Positions 9,241 to 17,848 of a DNA stretch of 64,000 bases are shown here, piece by piece. The notes beneath the pieces are model-generated. The model was not told where the DNA came from and did no database searches. It saw nothing but the letters and a program-made list of their open reading frames with translations. The DNA comes from Phycisphaerae bacterium (GTDB taxonomy: Bacteria; Chloroflexota; Anaerolineae; 4572-78; J111): the NCBI GenBank assembly GCA_028285035.1, contig JANQQF010000011.1, positions 96,277 to 160,276 on the forward strand, given 5' to 3'. How positions within the stretch are numbered: the first letter of the stretch is position 1; each line of letters starts with the position of its first letter. A program made the translations under genes and the position numbers.

Positions 9241-10131
9241 GTGGACACACAATCACCAATAAAAGTGGAAAAGATTTCTTTGCGAGGGCCCGGTGTTGTT
9301 ATTTTAACCGGGCCTTCTAGCTGTGGGAAGGGGGAAGTGGCGGCGGCACTGTGTAATTATCTCTCAATTGATAAGAGTCGTCATCTCTCAATGGGGGATA
9401 TCTTGAGAGGGGCTTTTCAAAAGGCCAAAACAGATGAGTCGTATGCTCACTTGTTAGCTGATAAATATCAAATTAGTCACGAGAGTAATATTTTTGATTG
9501 CGTCGATACACACGAAGGTGATTTAGTTGAGAAGGTGAATAAATATTTGAGTGATTTAGAGCGTTACTTTGGCCGTTCAAATATGGCTGAGTTTACATCC
9601 CAGTTGGAGTGGCTTGAATTCTGTACGATGCGGGGGTTACTCGTGCCGAACCGTTGGACCCACGACTTTCTAGCCGCCCATATAGAGCATAATCAGGAGC
9701 TACGCTATCACCCTTTTATTCTTGATGGTTATCCACGAACAATGATTGCGGCACGGCAGCTACTGGGATTTTTCCGGTCTATAAATATTCCGGTGATTAA
9801 GGTGCTTCACCTGAGTATCAGTAAGCAGGAGATGATAAATCGGGCAGCCTATCGTGGGCGGGGAGATGATGATCAAGAGGCGCTGCTGCGACGTTATCAA
9901 TTTTATGTGGAGAATGTTCAGCCTAGCGTGGATTATCTCAAAAAAGAATTAGGCTCCCGAACAATTGCCCTGATTGATGCTCATCAGCCGGTGTACGATT
10001 ATAGTAATGGCCAACGTAGGTTTAATCTTAATCAATCTATTGCCGCTGTTGTCTCAGATGCGTTACGATATCTTGGGGTCCCAAGGATGGTGGTACGAGA
10101 TCTACTATCCACCCACGGTCAACATATTTGA
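9241..10131 (+). CDS. Adenylate kinase-like nucleoside monophosphate kinase with enlarged NMP region
   Basis: 296 residues starting at GTG. The P-loop GPSSCGKG spans residues 24-31, an NMP-site motif MGDILR lies at 51-56, the second substrate motif LDGYPRT at 161-167, and an arginine/aspartate LID motif RGRGDDD at 205-211 followed by RRYQFYVENVQPSVDYL. These match adenylate kinase, but an insertion of about 70 residues (60-130) lies between the NMP motifs and the protein is about 80 residues longer than usual. It stands alone, unlike the ribosomal-operon adk. It may be a paralogue with altered nucleotide specificity. Confidence 0.75.
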   Translation: MDTQSPIKVEKISLRGPGVVILTGPSSCGKGEVAAALCNYLSIDKSRHLSMGDILRGAFQKAKTDESYAHLLADKYQISHESNIFDCVDTHEGDLVEKVNKYLSDLERYFGRSNMAEFTSQLEWLEFCTMRGLLVPNRWTHDFLAAHIEHNQELRYHPFILDGYPRTMIAARQLLGFFRSINIPVIKVLHLSISKQEMINRAAYRGRGDDDQEALLRRYQFYVENVQPSVDYLKKELGSRTIALIDAHQPVYDYSNGQRRFNLNQSIAAVVSDALRYLGVPRMVVRDLLSTHGQHI

Positions 10132-10517
10132 ATTTCGTATAGTGTAGTGTTGGTCTCGATTTGTTAGTGCGAAGATTGGGGTGTTGTGATTAAATCAGCG
10201 TTCCATCTCTTTGATGGCCTGTTTTGTGTCAATGCCTTACTTGTAACAAGTAAGGCATTTTAGCTTGTGTAATTTCGAGTGTTTTTGTTTGTTCTCAGAA
10301 TGTGGCATTTTGCAGTGAATAGCTGCTAATTTTATAGTCATTACCCCAAACCTTTATGTTTCGCTTAGTTAAACTTATGCGTAATAAAATGTTAACAACA
10401 CCACAAAACATCAAAAGACACACTTCACCAGGGCAATGGTCAGACTTTAGTCAAACATTGGTCCCTAATTATGACTTATACTGCAGAAAACGAACTTTCA
10501 GATAGCAAAGGGGCATC
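10132..10517. other. AT-rich intergenic region with one terminator
   Basis: Apart from the hairpin at 10231-10263, no coding sequence is supportable in these 386 bases. The right half is AT-rich and precedes the membrane protein at 10518, so it probably holds that gene's promoter, though no good -35/-10 pair with correct spacing was found. Confidence 0.5.
10231..10263 (+). terminator. Rho-independent terminator after the adenylate-kinase-like gene
   Basis: A perfect 13-bp stem, AATGCCTTACTTG / CAAGTAAGGCATT, closes a TAA loop and is followed by TTTAG. Confidence 0.75.
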
Positions 10518-11294
10518 ATGACAACTGAGAATGCATTGGAAATATCAACAACGAGCACGCCTATAACAATCAATGAGTCAAAAGGAAAAACAAAGGAAAA
10601 AGAGTTCACCCCGTCAGATATCAGCACACTGGAAGGGAAAACATTTAGTGAGATACTCCTTTATTCTCGCGATGGTATCTTTGAGCTAATTTATCAAGAG
10701 AAGGATATCGACCAACTGATTCGGTATTTTCTTCTCAGAAGTGTAATCTTTGCTTCAATTTATGGTTTTAGCCTAGGTTTCTTTGCCCTTAACCTGCAAA
10801 TAATTGCTGCCGCCGCAAAGGTCCCTATCCTTCTCTTGGGGACCATCGGGATATGCCTACCAGCATTATTTACCTTTAATGTATTGCTAGGGTCAAAGCT
10901 AAATATAAAGCAGACTTTCTCTGTGCTTTTGGTCTCAAATTATCTACTCTCCCTCGTTTTAGTCTCACTTGCCCCAATATTACTATTCTTTGTGATTTCA
11001 ACCCCCAATAAAGCATTTATATCACTCCTAAATGTGGGCATCTTTATGCTATCTGGATCATTTGGGGTGAGGCTTTTGTGGAATGGTATGCAATACCTCA
11101 CATACAGATCAGAAACTGAGTACAACCCCACAACGATAAGGATATGGAGTGCGATTTATATGTTTGTGGGAACGCAATTCTCCTGGTTGCTTAGACCTTT
11201 TCTGGGCAACAAAGGTGAATTTGCCTTATTCCGTGATATAGAGGGCAACTTTTATATTGCAGTATTTGAAGCGTTTATAGCGCTCCTACAGTAG
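10518..11294 (+). CDS. Yip1/WH2-annotated multi-pass membrane protein
   Basis: 258 residues: a hydrophilic Ser/Thr/Lys-rich N-terminus of about 70 residues, then five or six membrane segments, and a conserved-looking end (GTQFSWLLRPFLG, LFRDIEGNFY). That C-terminal pattern resembles a family often annotated as actin-binding WH2 domain-containing or Yip1-like membrane proteins in filamentous and gliding bacteria. The assignment rests on memory of the pattern and is tentative; no enzymatic motif is visible. It is followed at 11307 by a small one-helix ORF that may be co-transcribed. Confidence 0.6.
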   Translation: MTTENALEISTTSTPITINESKGKTKEKEFTPSDISTLEGKTFSEILLYSRDGIFELIYQEKDIDQLIRYFLLRSVIFASIYGFSLGFFALNLQIIAAAAKVPILLLGTIGICLPALFTFNVLLGSKLNIKQTFSVLLVSNYLLSLVLVSLAPILLFFVISTPNKAFISLLNVGIFMLSGSFGVRLLWNGMQYLTYRSETEYNPTTIRIWSAIYMFVGTQFSWLLRPFLGNKGEFALFRDIEGNFYIAVFEAFIALLQ

Positions 11295-11306
11295 AGGGGT
11301 AATTTT

Positions 11307-11477
11307 TTGAGATACAGATTTATTTCGCATCGATTAAAACTACTGATAAACTGGCTAGATACTCAGGGCTTTACAAAATTCACCGATATAACCAAGAAGC
11401 CAGTCTTGTACATCATTATAATTTATCTGATCGTTTTTTGTGTTATTGCTTATCGGCAATTCATTACAGCCAATTAG
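11307..11477 (+). CDS. Candidate small single-pass membrane protein
   Basis: A 56-codon frame opens at TTG 11307, twelve bases after the preceding stop, with AGGGG eight bases upstream. It encodes a basic N-terminus (RYRFISHRLKLL), a polar centre and one strong membrane helix (LYIIIIYLIVFCVIAY) with a positive flank. Coupling to the membrane protein upstream and the coherent topology support it. The TTG start and absence of known homologues keep confidence moderate. Confidence 0.42.
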   Translation: MRYRFISHRLKLLINWLDTQGFTKFTDITKKPVLYIIIIYLIVFCVIAYRQFITAN

Positions 11478-11823
11478 AGAATGACACTAAAATGAGATAT
11501 TGCCAGAGTTATGGATTCCGGTCGGGCACCCGCATCTGTGATTCTGTTTTTTTTCTTACTACAATACTATACGAAGTATTTTACTTGTTCAGCTAAATTT
11601 CCAACCCCGAAAATTTAGGCTATAATAAATCTCGACCAAATAATATCACTTCCAGTTACCGCAAAAATCCTCATCAAAAAACACGGTTCCCTCTATCCTC
11701 GCAAAATCTCAACCAAAACTTGTGACCAATACCCTATTGTATTTTTACGCAATCTTTACAAGAATAGATATGGGCGATATAATCTCTTGAGAAGTAAGGG
11801 TCAACATTAGTGCGGGAGGCATA
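11478..11823. other. AT-rich intergenic region with the kinase promoter
   Basis: No credible coding frame is visible in these 346 bases. The right end contains the promoter at 11755-11783 and the GGGAGG ribosome site of the Ser/Thr kinase. Confidence 0.5.
11755..11783 (+). promoter_or_regulatory. Sigma-70-type promoter for the Ser/Thr kinase
   Basis: TTTACA (11755-11760), a 17-base spacer and TATAAT (11778-11783), about 40 bases before the kinase start. Confidence 0.6.
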
Positions 11824-12750
11824 ATGTTAAAACCGGGCGATAAGTTATTTGAATACGAAATTATTCGACAACTGGGCAAAGGTGGCTTTGCCGTCGTGTA
11901 TAAAGCCCAGGACCGGATGTTAGATCGCCCGGTTGCCATCAAGCAACTCTCCTTAGACAAAGTTCAGAGTGAGACGGCTGTCAAGCGATTTATGCAAGAG
12001 GCTCGTATTATTGGCGCTCTGGAACATCCCAATGTCGTGACAATTTACGCCTTACGTATTGCCCAAAAACGCATCTACTCCATCATGGAATACCTGCCGG
12101 GTGGGAATTTAGGTGATTTGGTTGATGCCGAGGGCGAAATTGAACTTGACCGGACCGTCAAATTAATTAGTGGCATCTGTGAAGGCTTATCAAAGTTACA
12201 CGAGCAACATATCATCCATCGGGATATCAAGGCGGAAAACATCCTCCTCACCGCTGATGGTCGCCCAAAAATCATTGATTTTGGCATCGCTCACGTCCCC
12301 GAAAAAGCAGGCGGTCTAAAACTAACAAAAATTGGCTTTCAGCCCAGCACCATGCTCTACAGTTCTCCCGAACAGTTTCGCGGTGAGACTGTAGATATCC
12401 GAAGCGATGTTTATCAAGTGGGTGAATTGTTATACTACTTGTTGATGGGGAAACATTACGTAGACATCGACAAGCTTGATGCGGAAGCGCACGAAATCAA
12501 GCAAAACTTAGCGCACGACCTCAAACTTTACATGCTTGTTGAGCGGGCAATCTGCAAAGAACCCATCCAGGAACTTGCGCTTATCCGTGAAAGATATGGA
12601 GCCATTGCCGAGGTTATTGAAAAAGCAATGGCTAAAAATAAAGAGGATCGTTACAACACAATTATGGAGCTTGTTGCTGACTTATGGGCACATCATATGA
12701 CCAGCCCAGCTCACTTCCCTACCCCATCGCCAGAAGTCACACCTGCTTAG
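11824..12750 (+). CDS. Ser/Thr protein kinase (PknB-type catalytic domain only)
   Basis: 308 residues consisting almost entirely of a Hanks-type kinase domain. Motifs: glycine loop GKGGFAVVY (19-27), VAIK lysine 40, helix-C Glu 59, HRDIKAEN (132-139), DFG (152-154), and SPEQ in place of APE (181-184). Unlike most bacterial PknB proteins, it lacks a membrane helix and PASTA or other sensor domain, so it should be soluble. A GGGAGG ribosome site precedes ATG 11824. The convergent neighbours encode pentapeptide proteins. Substrates are unknown. Confidence 0.9.
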   Translation: MLKPGDKLFEYEIIRQLGKGGFAVVYKAQDRMLDRPVAIKQLSLDKVQSETAVKRFMQEARIIGALEHPNVVTIYALRIAQKRIYSIMEYLPGGNLGDLVDAEGEIELDRTVKLISGICEGLSKLHEQHIIHRDIKAENILLTADGRPKIIDFGIAHVPEKAGGLKLTKIGFQPSTMLYSSPEQFRGETVDIRSDVYQVGELLYYLLMGKHYVDIDKLDAEAHEIKQNLAHDLKLYMLVERAICKEPIQELALIRERYGAIAEVIEKAMAKNKEDRYNTIMELVADLWAHHMTSPAHFPTPSPEVTPA

Positions 12751-12766
12751 CGGTTGCCCCCTCCCC

Positions 12767-13312
12767 TTATCGATTTAGAAGGTGCGGCGGAACTCGTTTG
12801 TCTCCAGGCCAGCGTGTGCGATCATCATACACAACATCCTTTAGGTTGGCATTAGCTAGATTAGCATAACTCAAATCGGCCCCACTAAAGTCAGCCCCCT
12901 CCAAGTTAGCCCCTCCCAAATTGGCCTCACCCAAATTTGTGCCATAGCAGTTCGTTCCACTTAAATCTGCCCCAGCGAGGTTACTCTGGCGCAAATTGGC
13001 CCACTCCAAATCCGCACCAGAGAGATTGGCCTCTCTCAAATCAGCCTTGCCTAAATCGGCCTCTTTCAAATTCGCCCCATTCAAATTGGCCTGACTTAAA
13101 TTTGTCCCAATCAGATCGGCTTCCGTAAAATCGACCTTCATCAGATTAGCTTGATTTAAGTTGGCCAAGCTCAAATTAGACCAGCTCAAATCGACACCGA
13201 CCAAGTCAATGGCCTGCAAAGACTGATTTCGCAGATCAGCGTCTGTTAAATCGGGGATTTCACCTTTAGCCCGGGCCTGTTGTACACGTTCTAGCAATTC
13301 ATCTTTTTTCAA
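12767..13312 (-). CDS. Pentapeptide-repeat protein
   Basis: 181 residues. After a 25-residue helical start (MKKDELLERVQQARAKGE), about 25 A(D/N)LxX pentapeptides follow (for example ADLIG, ANLNG, ADLGK, ANLSG), which fold as a right-handed quadrilateral beta-helix. A short tail ends TRWPGDKRVPPHL. Some members mimic DNA and bind gyrase, but nothing here shows that. A second, divergent pentapeptide gene lies directly upstream. Confidence 0.9.
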   Translation of the reverse strand: MKKDELLERVQQARAKGEIPDLTDADLRNQSLQAIDLVGVDLSWSNLSLANLNQANLMKVDFTEADLIGTNLSQANLNGANLKEADLGKADLREANLSGADLEWANLRQSNLAGADLSGTNCYGTNLGEANLGGANLEGADFSGADLSYANLANANLKDVVYDDRTRWPGDKRVPPHLLNR

Positions 13313-13334
13313 AAAAACTCTCCTAAAAACAGAA

Positions 13335-13375
13335 AGAGGGATCGAGACATTTATGATAGTGGACTCGACCCCCTC
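13335..13375 (-). terminator. Hairpin between the two pentapeptide genes
   Basis: An interrupted inverted repeat, GAGGG-TCGAG / CTCGA-CCCTC with one unpaired base per arm, sits downstream of the 13401-14096 gene and probably terminates it. The T-tract is weak. Confidence 0.4.
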
Positions 13376-13400
13376 GTTAGTTGTATTTCAAAACAATCGT

Positions 13401-14096
13401 TTAAATGATACCTAACAATTTCTTTCGCTTCTTCTTTGCGCCAGCCACCGCAGGATCAAACTCGGCATCCCACAAGGTATCATCATTGTACAGGGCAAGC
13501 TTGAGATAAATCTCGTTCAGATGTGCCCCTCGAAAATCTGCGCCGGTGATATCAGTGCCCTCTAAGAAGGCCGTACGGAGTTGGGCTTCACGCAAGACAG
13601 CCTTGCTCAAGCTTGCATCCTTAAAGTTTGCCCCGGTCAAAATCGCTTGAGATAAATTGGCTTCATTTAAGTTGGTTCGCACCAAAAAGGCTCGATCCAT
13701 ATTCACTGCCGTCAAGTTTGTTTTTATAAATTGAGCGTCATCCAACTTTGATTTGCTTAAGTCAGAGTTAGAAAAATCAGCTTGATACAGGTTACATTTA
13801 AGGAGATAAATTTCAGAAAGTTTTGCGTTGGTCACATTAGCGTTACTCATATCTGACTCACTCAAATTTGACTTGCTCAGATTAGCCCCGCTTAGATCAA
13901 CACCCCGTAAATCCATATTCCTGGCTTGGCTACCACGCAAGGTGACGCCGCTTAAGTTTGCCCCACGAAAATTGGCTCCGGTCAGATTCAAATTCGACAA
14001 ATTTAGTCCACTTAAATCTTTTCCTTTGAGAGAGAGTTTCGCCCCACCTTTTTTTTCTAGTCTTTCTTCAATTTCCTCTCGTGTTATATCCGTCAT
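13401..14096 (-). CDS. Pentapeptide-repeat protein
   Basis: 231 residues with a charged helical N-terminus (TREEIEERLEKKGGAKL), then about 33 pentapeptides such as SNLNL, ANFRG, ANLSG, ADFSN, and a basic C-terminus (KKKRKKLLGII) that could contact nucleic acid or membrane. It is a diverged paralogue of the protein at 12767-13312. Function unknown. Confidence 0.9.
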   Translation of the reverse strand: MTDITREEIEERLEKKGGAKLSLKGKDLSGLNLSNLNLTGANFRGANLSGVTLRGSQARNMDLRGVDLSGANLSKSNLSESDMSNANVTNAKLSEIYLLKCNLYQADFSNSDLSKSKLDDAQFIKTNLTAVNMDRAFLVRTNLNEANLSQAILTGANFKDASLSKAVLREAQLRTAFLEGTDITGADFRGAHLNEIYLKLALYNDDTLWDAEFDPAVAGAKKKRKKLLGII

Positions 14097-14164
14097 AACA
14101 TCCCCCTGAAAAAATTCGGTCTATTGTAAACCAAACTGATTTGGTCCACAAACCAAACAAAAGA

Positions 14165-14188
14165 AAAAAGCCCGAAAATCGGGCTTTT
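14165..14188 (-). terminator. Bidirectional rho-independent terminator
   Basis: AAAAAGCCCGA, loop AAA, TCGGGCTTTT. It is A/T-flanked on both sides and ends the FmdB-type gene on the minus strand. Confidence 0.8.
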
Positions 14189-14228
14189 ACGTTGTCACAA
14201 CACAGAAGTGTTATTATTATCGATAAGG

Positions 14229-14564
14229 CTAGTCACTACTCGTGGACTTAGATTCCTTCTTTGCCTCACTCTTGGTTTCAGAGTTGGTACTGTCACTCCC
14301 CGACTTACCATTGCTGGAACTGCTATCAGAACTACTGGACTCTTTCTTGTCGTCTGATTTTGCGCTTCCGCTCACGCTGCTCTTGTCAGACTTGCTATCA
14401 TTGATATAAAAACCACTGCCCTTAAACACAATGGCTGGGGCAACAATTAACCGGTGTGTTTTAGAATGACCATTTGGGCAATCTGCGACTGGCTCATCAT
14501 GAAATCCCTGTCGTTTCTCAAAAATTATACCACAGGTATCACATTCATATTCGTAAATTGGCAT
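14229..14564 (-). CDS. FmdB-family zinc-ribbon protein with Ser/Lys-rich tail
   Basis: 111 residues. The N-terminal 55 match the FmdB/CxxC regulatory family (MPIYEYECDTCG, GSGFYIND). The second metal-binding knuckle reads CPNGH rather than the usual CPxCG, so the zinc site would be Cys3His or be lost. The rest is a low-complexity Ser/Asp/Lys tail. The family's role is not established. It is flanked by a terminator downstream and 220 bases of AT-rich sequence upstream. Confidence 0.82.
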   Translation of the reverse strand: MPIYEYECDTCGIIFEKRQGFHDEPVADCPNGHSKTHRLIVAPAIVFKGSGFYINDSKSDKSSVSGSAKSDDKKESSSSDSSSSNGKSGSDSTNSETKSEAKKESKSTSSD

Positions 14565-14785
14565 GACAATCTCTCCACTACTCTAGAGTTTATAGGGTTT
14601 GTAGGGTTATAGGGTTAAATGAGTTAACAGCGCCCTCAAATTAGCCAATGATGCTACGAAGTTATCAACTCAAAACACTAAAACTCTATTTCTAACAGAT
14701 AAATGATACAAACACAATGTTAGAATTTAGCTAGAATCCTATTGGTTTTTGTGAAAAAAGCAACTTTTGTGGAATTAATGAGGAA

Positions 14786-15178
14786 TTAAGCGATTGTAAT
14801 TTGAGCATCAAGAATACGCTTAACCGATCTTAATAGCTGATCGAGGTTAAACGGTTTGGTAATGTAATCATCGGCGGGAGGATAGTTCTCGATGACTTCA
14901 TAGCTAATGTCGGGAATGTATGCACTGACCACAATCACAGGGATGTCAGCTAAGATAGGGTCATCCTTCATCTGGGTGTATACATCAAATCCAGACGTCC
15001 CTGGCATCATCAAATCTAGCAAGAGTAAACTTGGTTTTTGCCCACGCATGAGAGCTAGTCCGTCTCGGCCTGAGGTAACCCCAAGCACTTCATAGCCGGA
15101 TAATTTGAGGACTTGGGTGACTAAGTTGATGGTTGGGCGTTCATCTTCGATATAAAGAATGTAAGGTTCATATGACAT
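14786..15178 (-). CDS. Single-domain response regulator (receiver only)
   Basis: 130 residues forming one CheY-like receiver: acidic pair IEDE near the N-terminus, phospho-acceptor Asp in LLLDLMMPG, the Ser of VVSA and the Lys of ITKPF. No output domain follows, so it acts through protein contacts or as a phosphate relay. No histidine kinase is adjacent, so the partner must be encoded elsewhere. Confidence 0.88.
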   Translation of the reverse strand: MSYEPYILYIEDERPTINLVTQVLKLSGYEVLGVTSGRDGLALMRGQKPSLLLLDLMMPGTSGFDVYTQMKDDPILADIPVIVVSAYIPDISYEVIENYPPADDYITKPFNLDQLLRSVKRILDAQITIA

Positions 15179-15261
15179 GTGGCATTTCCTATCTGGTTAC
15201 GTGATTTCTGGTTCTAGTGAGCTGGTCAACCTAGCTGAGTTTCTGGTTACTTTTCATCGGG

Positions 15262-15301
15262 TACTTTTCTCAAAAGATTTGACAATCCCTTGAGAAAAGT
15301 A
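15262..15301. repeat. Perfect 12-bp inverted repeat
   Basis: TACTTTTCTCAA and TTGAGAAAAGTA are separated by 16 bases. They lie between the glutaminyl cyclase stop and the receiver gene start, both on the minus strand. It could be a terminator for the cyclase gene or an operator/attenuator for the receiver gene. There is no clean T-tract. Confidence 0.5.
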
Positions 15302-15350
15302 TAACAGCCATTAAAAATTTCGATAATAGGAGTTTTGCCCCATTTTTACC

Positions 15351-16379
15351 TTAATTTTGCGGAACAAGTCGAATTTCAAAGAGACGTGGCCATAATTTCC
15401 CGGTGACAAACAATCGATCACCTGCCTGATCATAAGCAATCCCGTTCAAAACATCGATCGGTCCAGTAATATCTTCCGGTGACAAAATATTACTCATATC
15501 GATGACCCCTAGTACTGTACCTGTCACTGGGTCAATGCGAACAATAAAATTTGTTTGCCAGACATTGGCAAAGATCTCACCATTAATATACTCTAGTTCG
15601 TTCAGCAATCGTACAGGCATCCCCTGATCTGTAACCTCAACTTGGCCTATTCGTTCCAATGTTTCTGGGTCTAGAAAGTACAAATTAGCTGTCCCATCGC
15701 TCATAATTAATTTTTCGCCATCGTGAGTCAACCCCCACCCTTCAGTTGGATACTCAAATGTTTTGATGAGTTCAAAACTATCTTTGTCATACACAAAGCC
15801 GATGTTTGACTGCCAGGTCAACTGATAAATTTTATCACCAAAGGTCGTAATCCCTTCACCGAAATAAGGATTATCGAGGTTGATAATTTGCAACACCTCA
15901 CCTGTCTCTACCTCAACCTTACGTAAACTAGAACGTCCACCTCGTAATCCAGTCCCTTCATAGAATATGCCATCCTCAAAAATCAGCCCTTGGGTGAAGG
16001 CTTCAGGGTCGTGAGGGTAAGTATTGAGGACTTCATAACTGTAAATCCACACTTGGTCACTCTCCATCGCTTCAGTAGATTCCTCATTAGAATCTTGTGT
16101 TGTAGCTGCCGGGCTAGTGGGCGTCGGTGTATGAGTGGCTGTGGGTAATGGTGTTGGTGTGGCAGTGGGTTCGGGTGTTGCGGTGGAGGTGTTTGTTGGG
16201 GTGGGGGTAAATGTACCATTGAGTAACATACTCAATGTAGATTGCTCGGCATCACCTCTAAAGCTCAATGCGGCAAGCGCACCTAAAACAACTGCTGTAA
16301 TAATAATACCCCAAATTAGCCAGCTTGGTCGAGATGGTACGGCTGGTTGGTTACTTTTCTTTCGTTTGGCCACAAACAA
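15351..16379 (-). CDS. Secreted/anchored glutaminyl-peptide cyclotransferase (glutamine cyclotransferase family)
   Basis: 342 residues: a basic N-terminus, one membrane helix (WLIWGIIITAVVLGALAAL), a Thr/Pro-rich linker (residues about 55-95), then a beta-propeller with family motifs YPHDPEAFTQGL, YEGTGLRGGRSSL, GEGITTF, GWGLTHDG and LNELEYINGEIFANVWQT. Members of PF05096 cyclise N-terminal glutamine to pyroglutamate on exported peptides. The linker presents the domain outside the membrane. It is divergent from obg. Confidence 0.85.
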   Translation of the reverse strand: MFVAKRKKSNQPAVPSRPSWLIWGIIITAVVLGALAALSFRGDAEQSTLSMLLNGTFTPTPTNTSTATPEPTATPTPLPTATHTPTPTSPAATTQDSNEESTEAMESDQVWIYSYEVLNTYPHDPEAFTQGLIFEDGIFYEGTGLRGGRSSLRKVEVETGEVLQIINLDNPYFGEGITTFGDKIYQLTWQSNIGFVYDKDSFELIKTFEYPTEGWGLTHDGEKLIMSDGTANLYFLDPETLERIGQVEVTDQGMPVRLLNELEYINGEIFANVWQTNFIVRIDPVTGTVLGVIDMSNILSPEDITGPIDVLNGIAYDQAGDRLFVTGKLWPRLFEIRLVPQN

Positions 16380-16535
16380 TATCCCTTTCAGATAAGTATG
16401 TTTTCGATACAGAGCAGTTTAATGCAGACTTGTAAATCGACAAACTCTACGGACTTTACAAACACTATGAACTCTACAAACTCTATGGTATACTTCTTGA
16501 CCATAATTAAGGTGTTCTAGTAAGGTTTTTTAGTT

Positions 16536-17798
16536 ATGGCTATTTTCGACGAAGCAAGAATATTTGTAAAAGCGGGTGATGGCGGTGACGGCGCTGTTGC
16601 CTTTCGCCGTGAGAAGTTTGTGCCACGCGGTGGTCCGGCTGGGGGACATGGTGGCGCGGGTGGGGATGTCATTATGGAAGTTGACCCCCAAATGAGCACA
16701 CTTGTTCAGTTCAAGAATCGCAGCCACTTCCGTGCCAAGCGAGGTGTACACGGGGGTGGAAAAAATATGACTGGGGCCAAAGGTGAAGATGTTATCATTA
16801 TGGTTCCACCCGGCACAGTGGCTCGTGATGCTGAAACTGGAGATTTAGTGGCCGATCTCACTGAGGCGGGTCAACAGGCTGTTGTCGCGAAAGGGGGGCA
16901 GGGTGGACGAGGGAACACCTCCTTCAAAAGCTCTAAAAATCAAGCACCACGGATTGCTGAGAAAGGGCTACCAGGTCAGGAATTATGGCTCACGTTGGAA
17001 TTAAAGCTCATTGCCGATGTTGGCTTGGTAGGAATGCCCAACGCGGGCAAAAGCACCTTTCTGTCGGTGGTCAGTGCGGCACAACCAAAAATTGCCGATT
17101 ACCCCTTCACTACCCTACAACCCAACCTCGGCGTTGTGGTTATGGATCATCGTGATTTGGTCTTGGCCGATATTCCAGGGTTGATTGAAGGCGCACATAC
17201 CGGTACGGGTTTAGGACATCAATTTTTACGTCACGTTGAACGGAGCCGTTTGCTAGTACACCTATTGAATGGGGCTTCCCCTGATCCCTTAATAGAATTC
17301 GAGCAAATCAACCAAGAACTCTCCCTATTCAGCGAACGATTGGCCGCCAAAAAGCAAATTGTTGTTCTAAATAAAATCGATTTACCTGATACTGAGGCCC
17401 ATTGGCCCGCGATCAAAGCCCGCGCCGAGGAGCTAGGTTGGCCAGTATTCAAAATTTCAGCTGTAACCAAACAAGGGGTTCGTCAACTCATCGCAATGAT
17501 GTTTGAGCAATTAGATCAATTACCAGAAGAAACCCTATTTGAGGAGGAAATTCCAACCTACACCTTGGATCAATCTGAGGATTATTTTGAGGTTGTTGAG
17601 GTCGAAGAGGGCTGGCAAGTGGTTGGCCCCCGTATCGAAAGGATTGCCCACCAGACCTATTGGGGCGAAGATGAAGCAGTTGTCCGAGCTTATCACATGC
17701 TGGAAAGAATGGGAGTTCATGATGCCCTTCGCGCCGCTGGGGTTGAACCGGGTGATACGGTTTTTCTTCACGATATCGAACTGGAGTGGATATGGTAA
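16536..17798 (+). CDS. obg: GTPase Obg/CgtA
   Basis: 420-residue ribosome-associated GTPase. The glycine-rich Obg domain (FVKAGDGGDGAVAFRREKFV onward) spans residues 1-158; the G domain has G1 GMPNAGKST, G3 DIPGLIEGA and G4 NKID; the C-terminal OCT domain ends DTVFLHDIELEW. This full three-domain arrangement is the Gram-positive and Chloroflexota form. It acts in 50S assembly and stress signalling. It lies 50 bases upstream of nadD. Confidence 0.96.
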   Translation: MAIFDEARIFVKAGDGGDGAVAFRREKFVPRGGPAGGHGGAGGDVIMEVDPQMSTLVQFKNRSHFRAKRGVHGGGKNMTGAKGEDVIIMVPPGTVARDAETGDLVADLTEAGQQAVVAKGGQGGRGNTSFKSSKNQAPRIAEKGLPGQELWLTLELKLIADVGLVGMPNAGKSTFLSVVSAAQPKIADYPFTTLQPNLGVVVMDHRDLVLADIPGLIEGAHTGTGLGHQFLRHVERSRLLVHLLNGASPDPLIEFEQINQELSLFSERLAAKKQIVVLNKIDLPDTEAHWPAIKARAEELGWPVFKISAVTKQGVRQLIAMMFEQLDQLPEETLFEEEIPTYTLDQSEDYFEVVEVEEGWQVVGPRIERIAHQTYWGEDEAVVRAYHMLERMGVHDALRAAGVEPGDTVFLHDIELEWIW

Positions 17799-17848
17799 GT
17801 GGTGGTCGAAAATGATCACTGCTACACCTTTCCCCCTACTTCCCTACT

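Noticed and set aside
12820..14060. Tandem short-period DNA repeats resembling a repeat array
   Set aside because: The 15-base periodicity is produced by the pentapeptide codons of two real genes; there are no identical spaced repeats, and no CRISPR array or cas gene is present.
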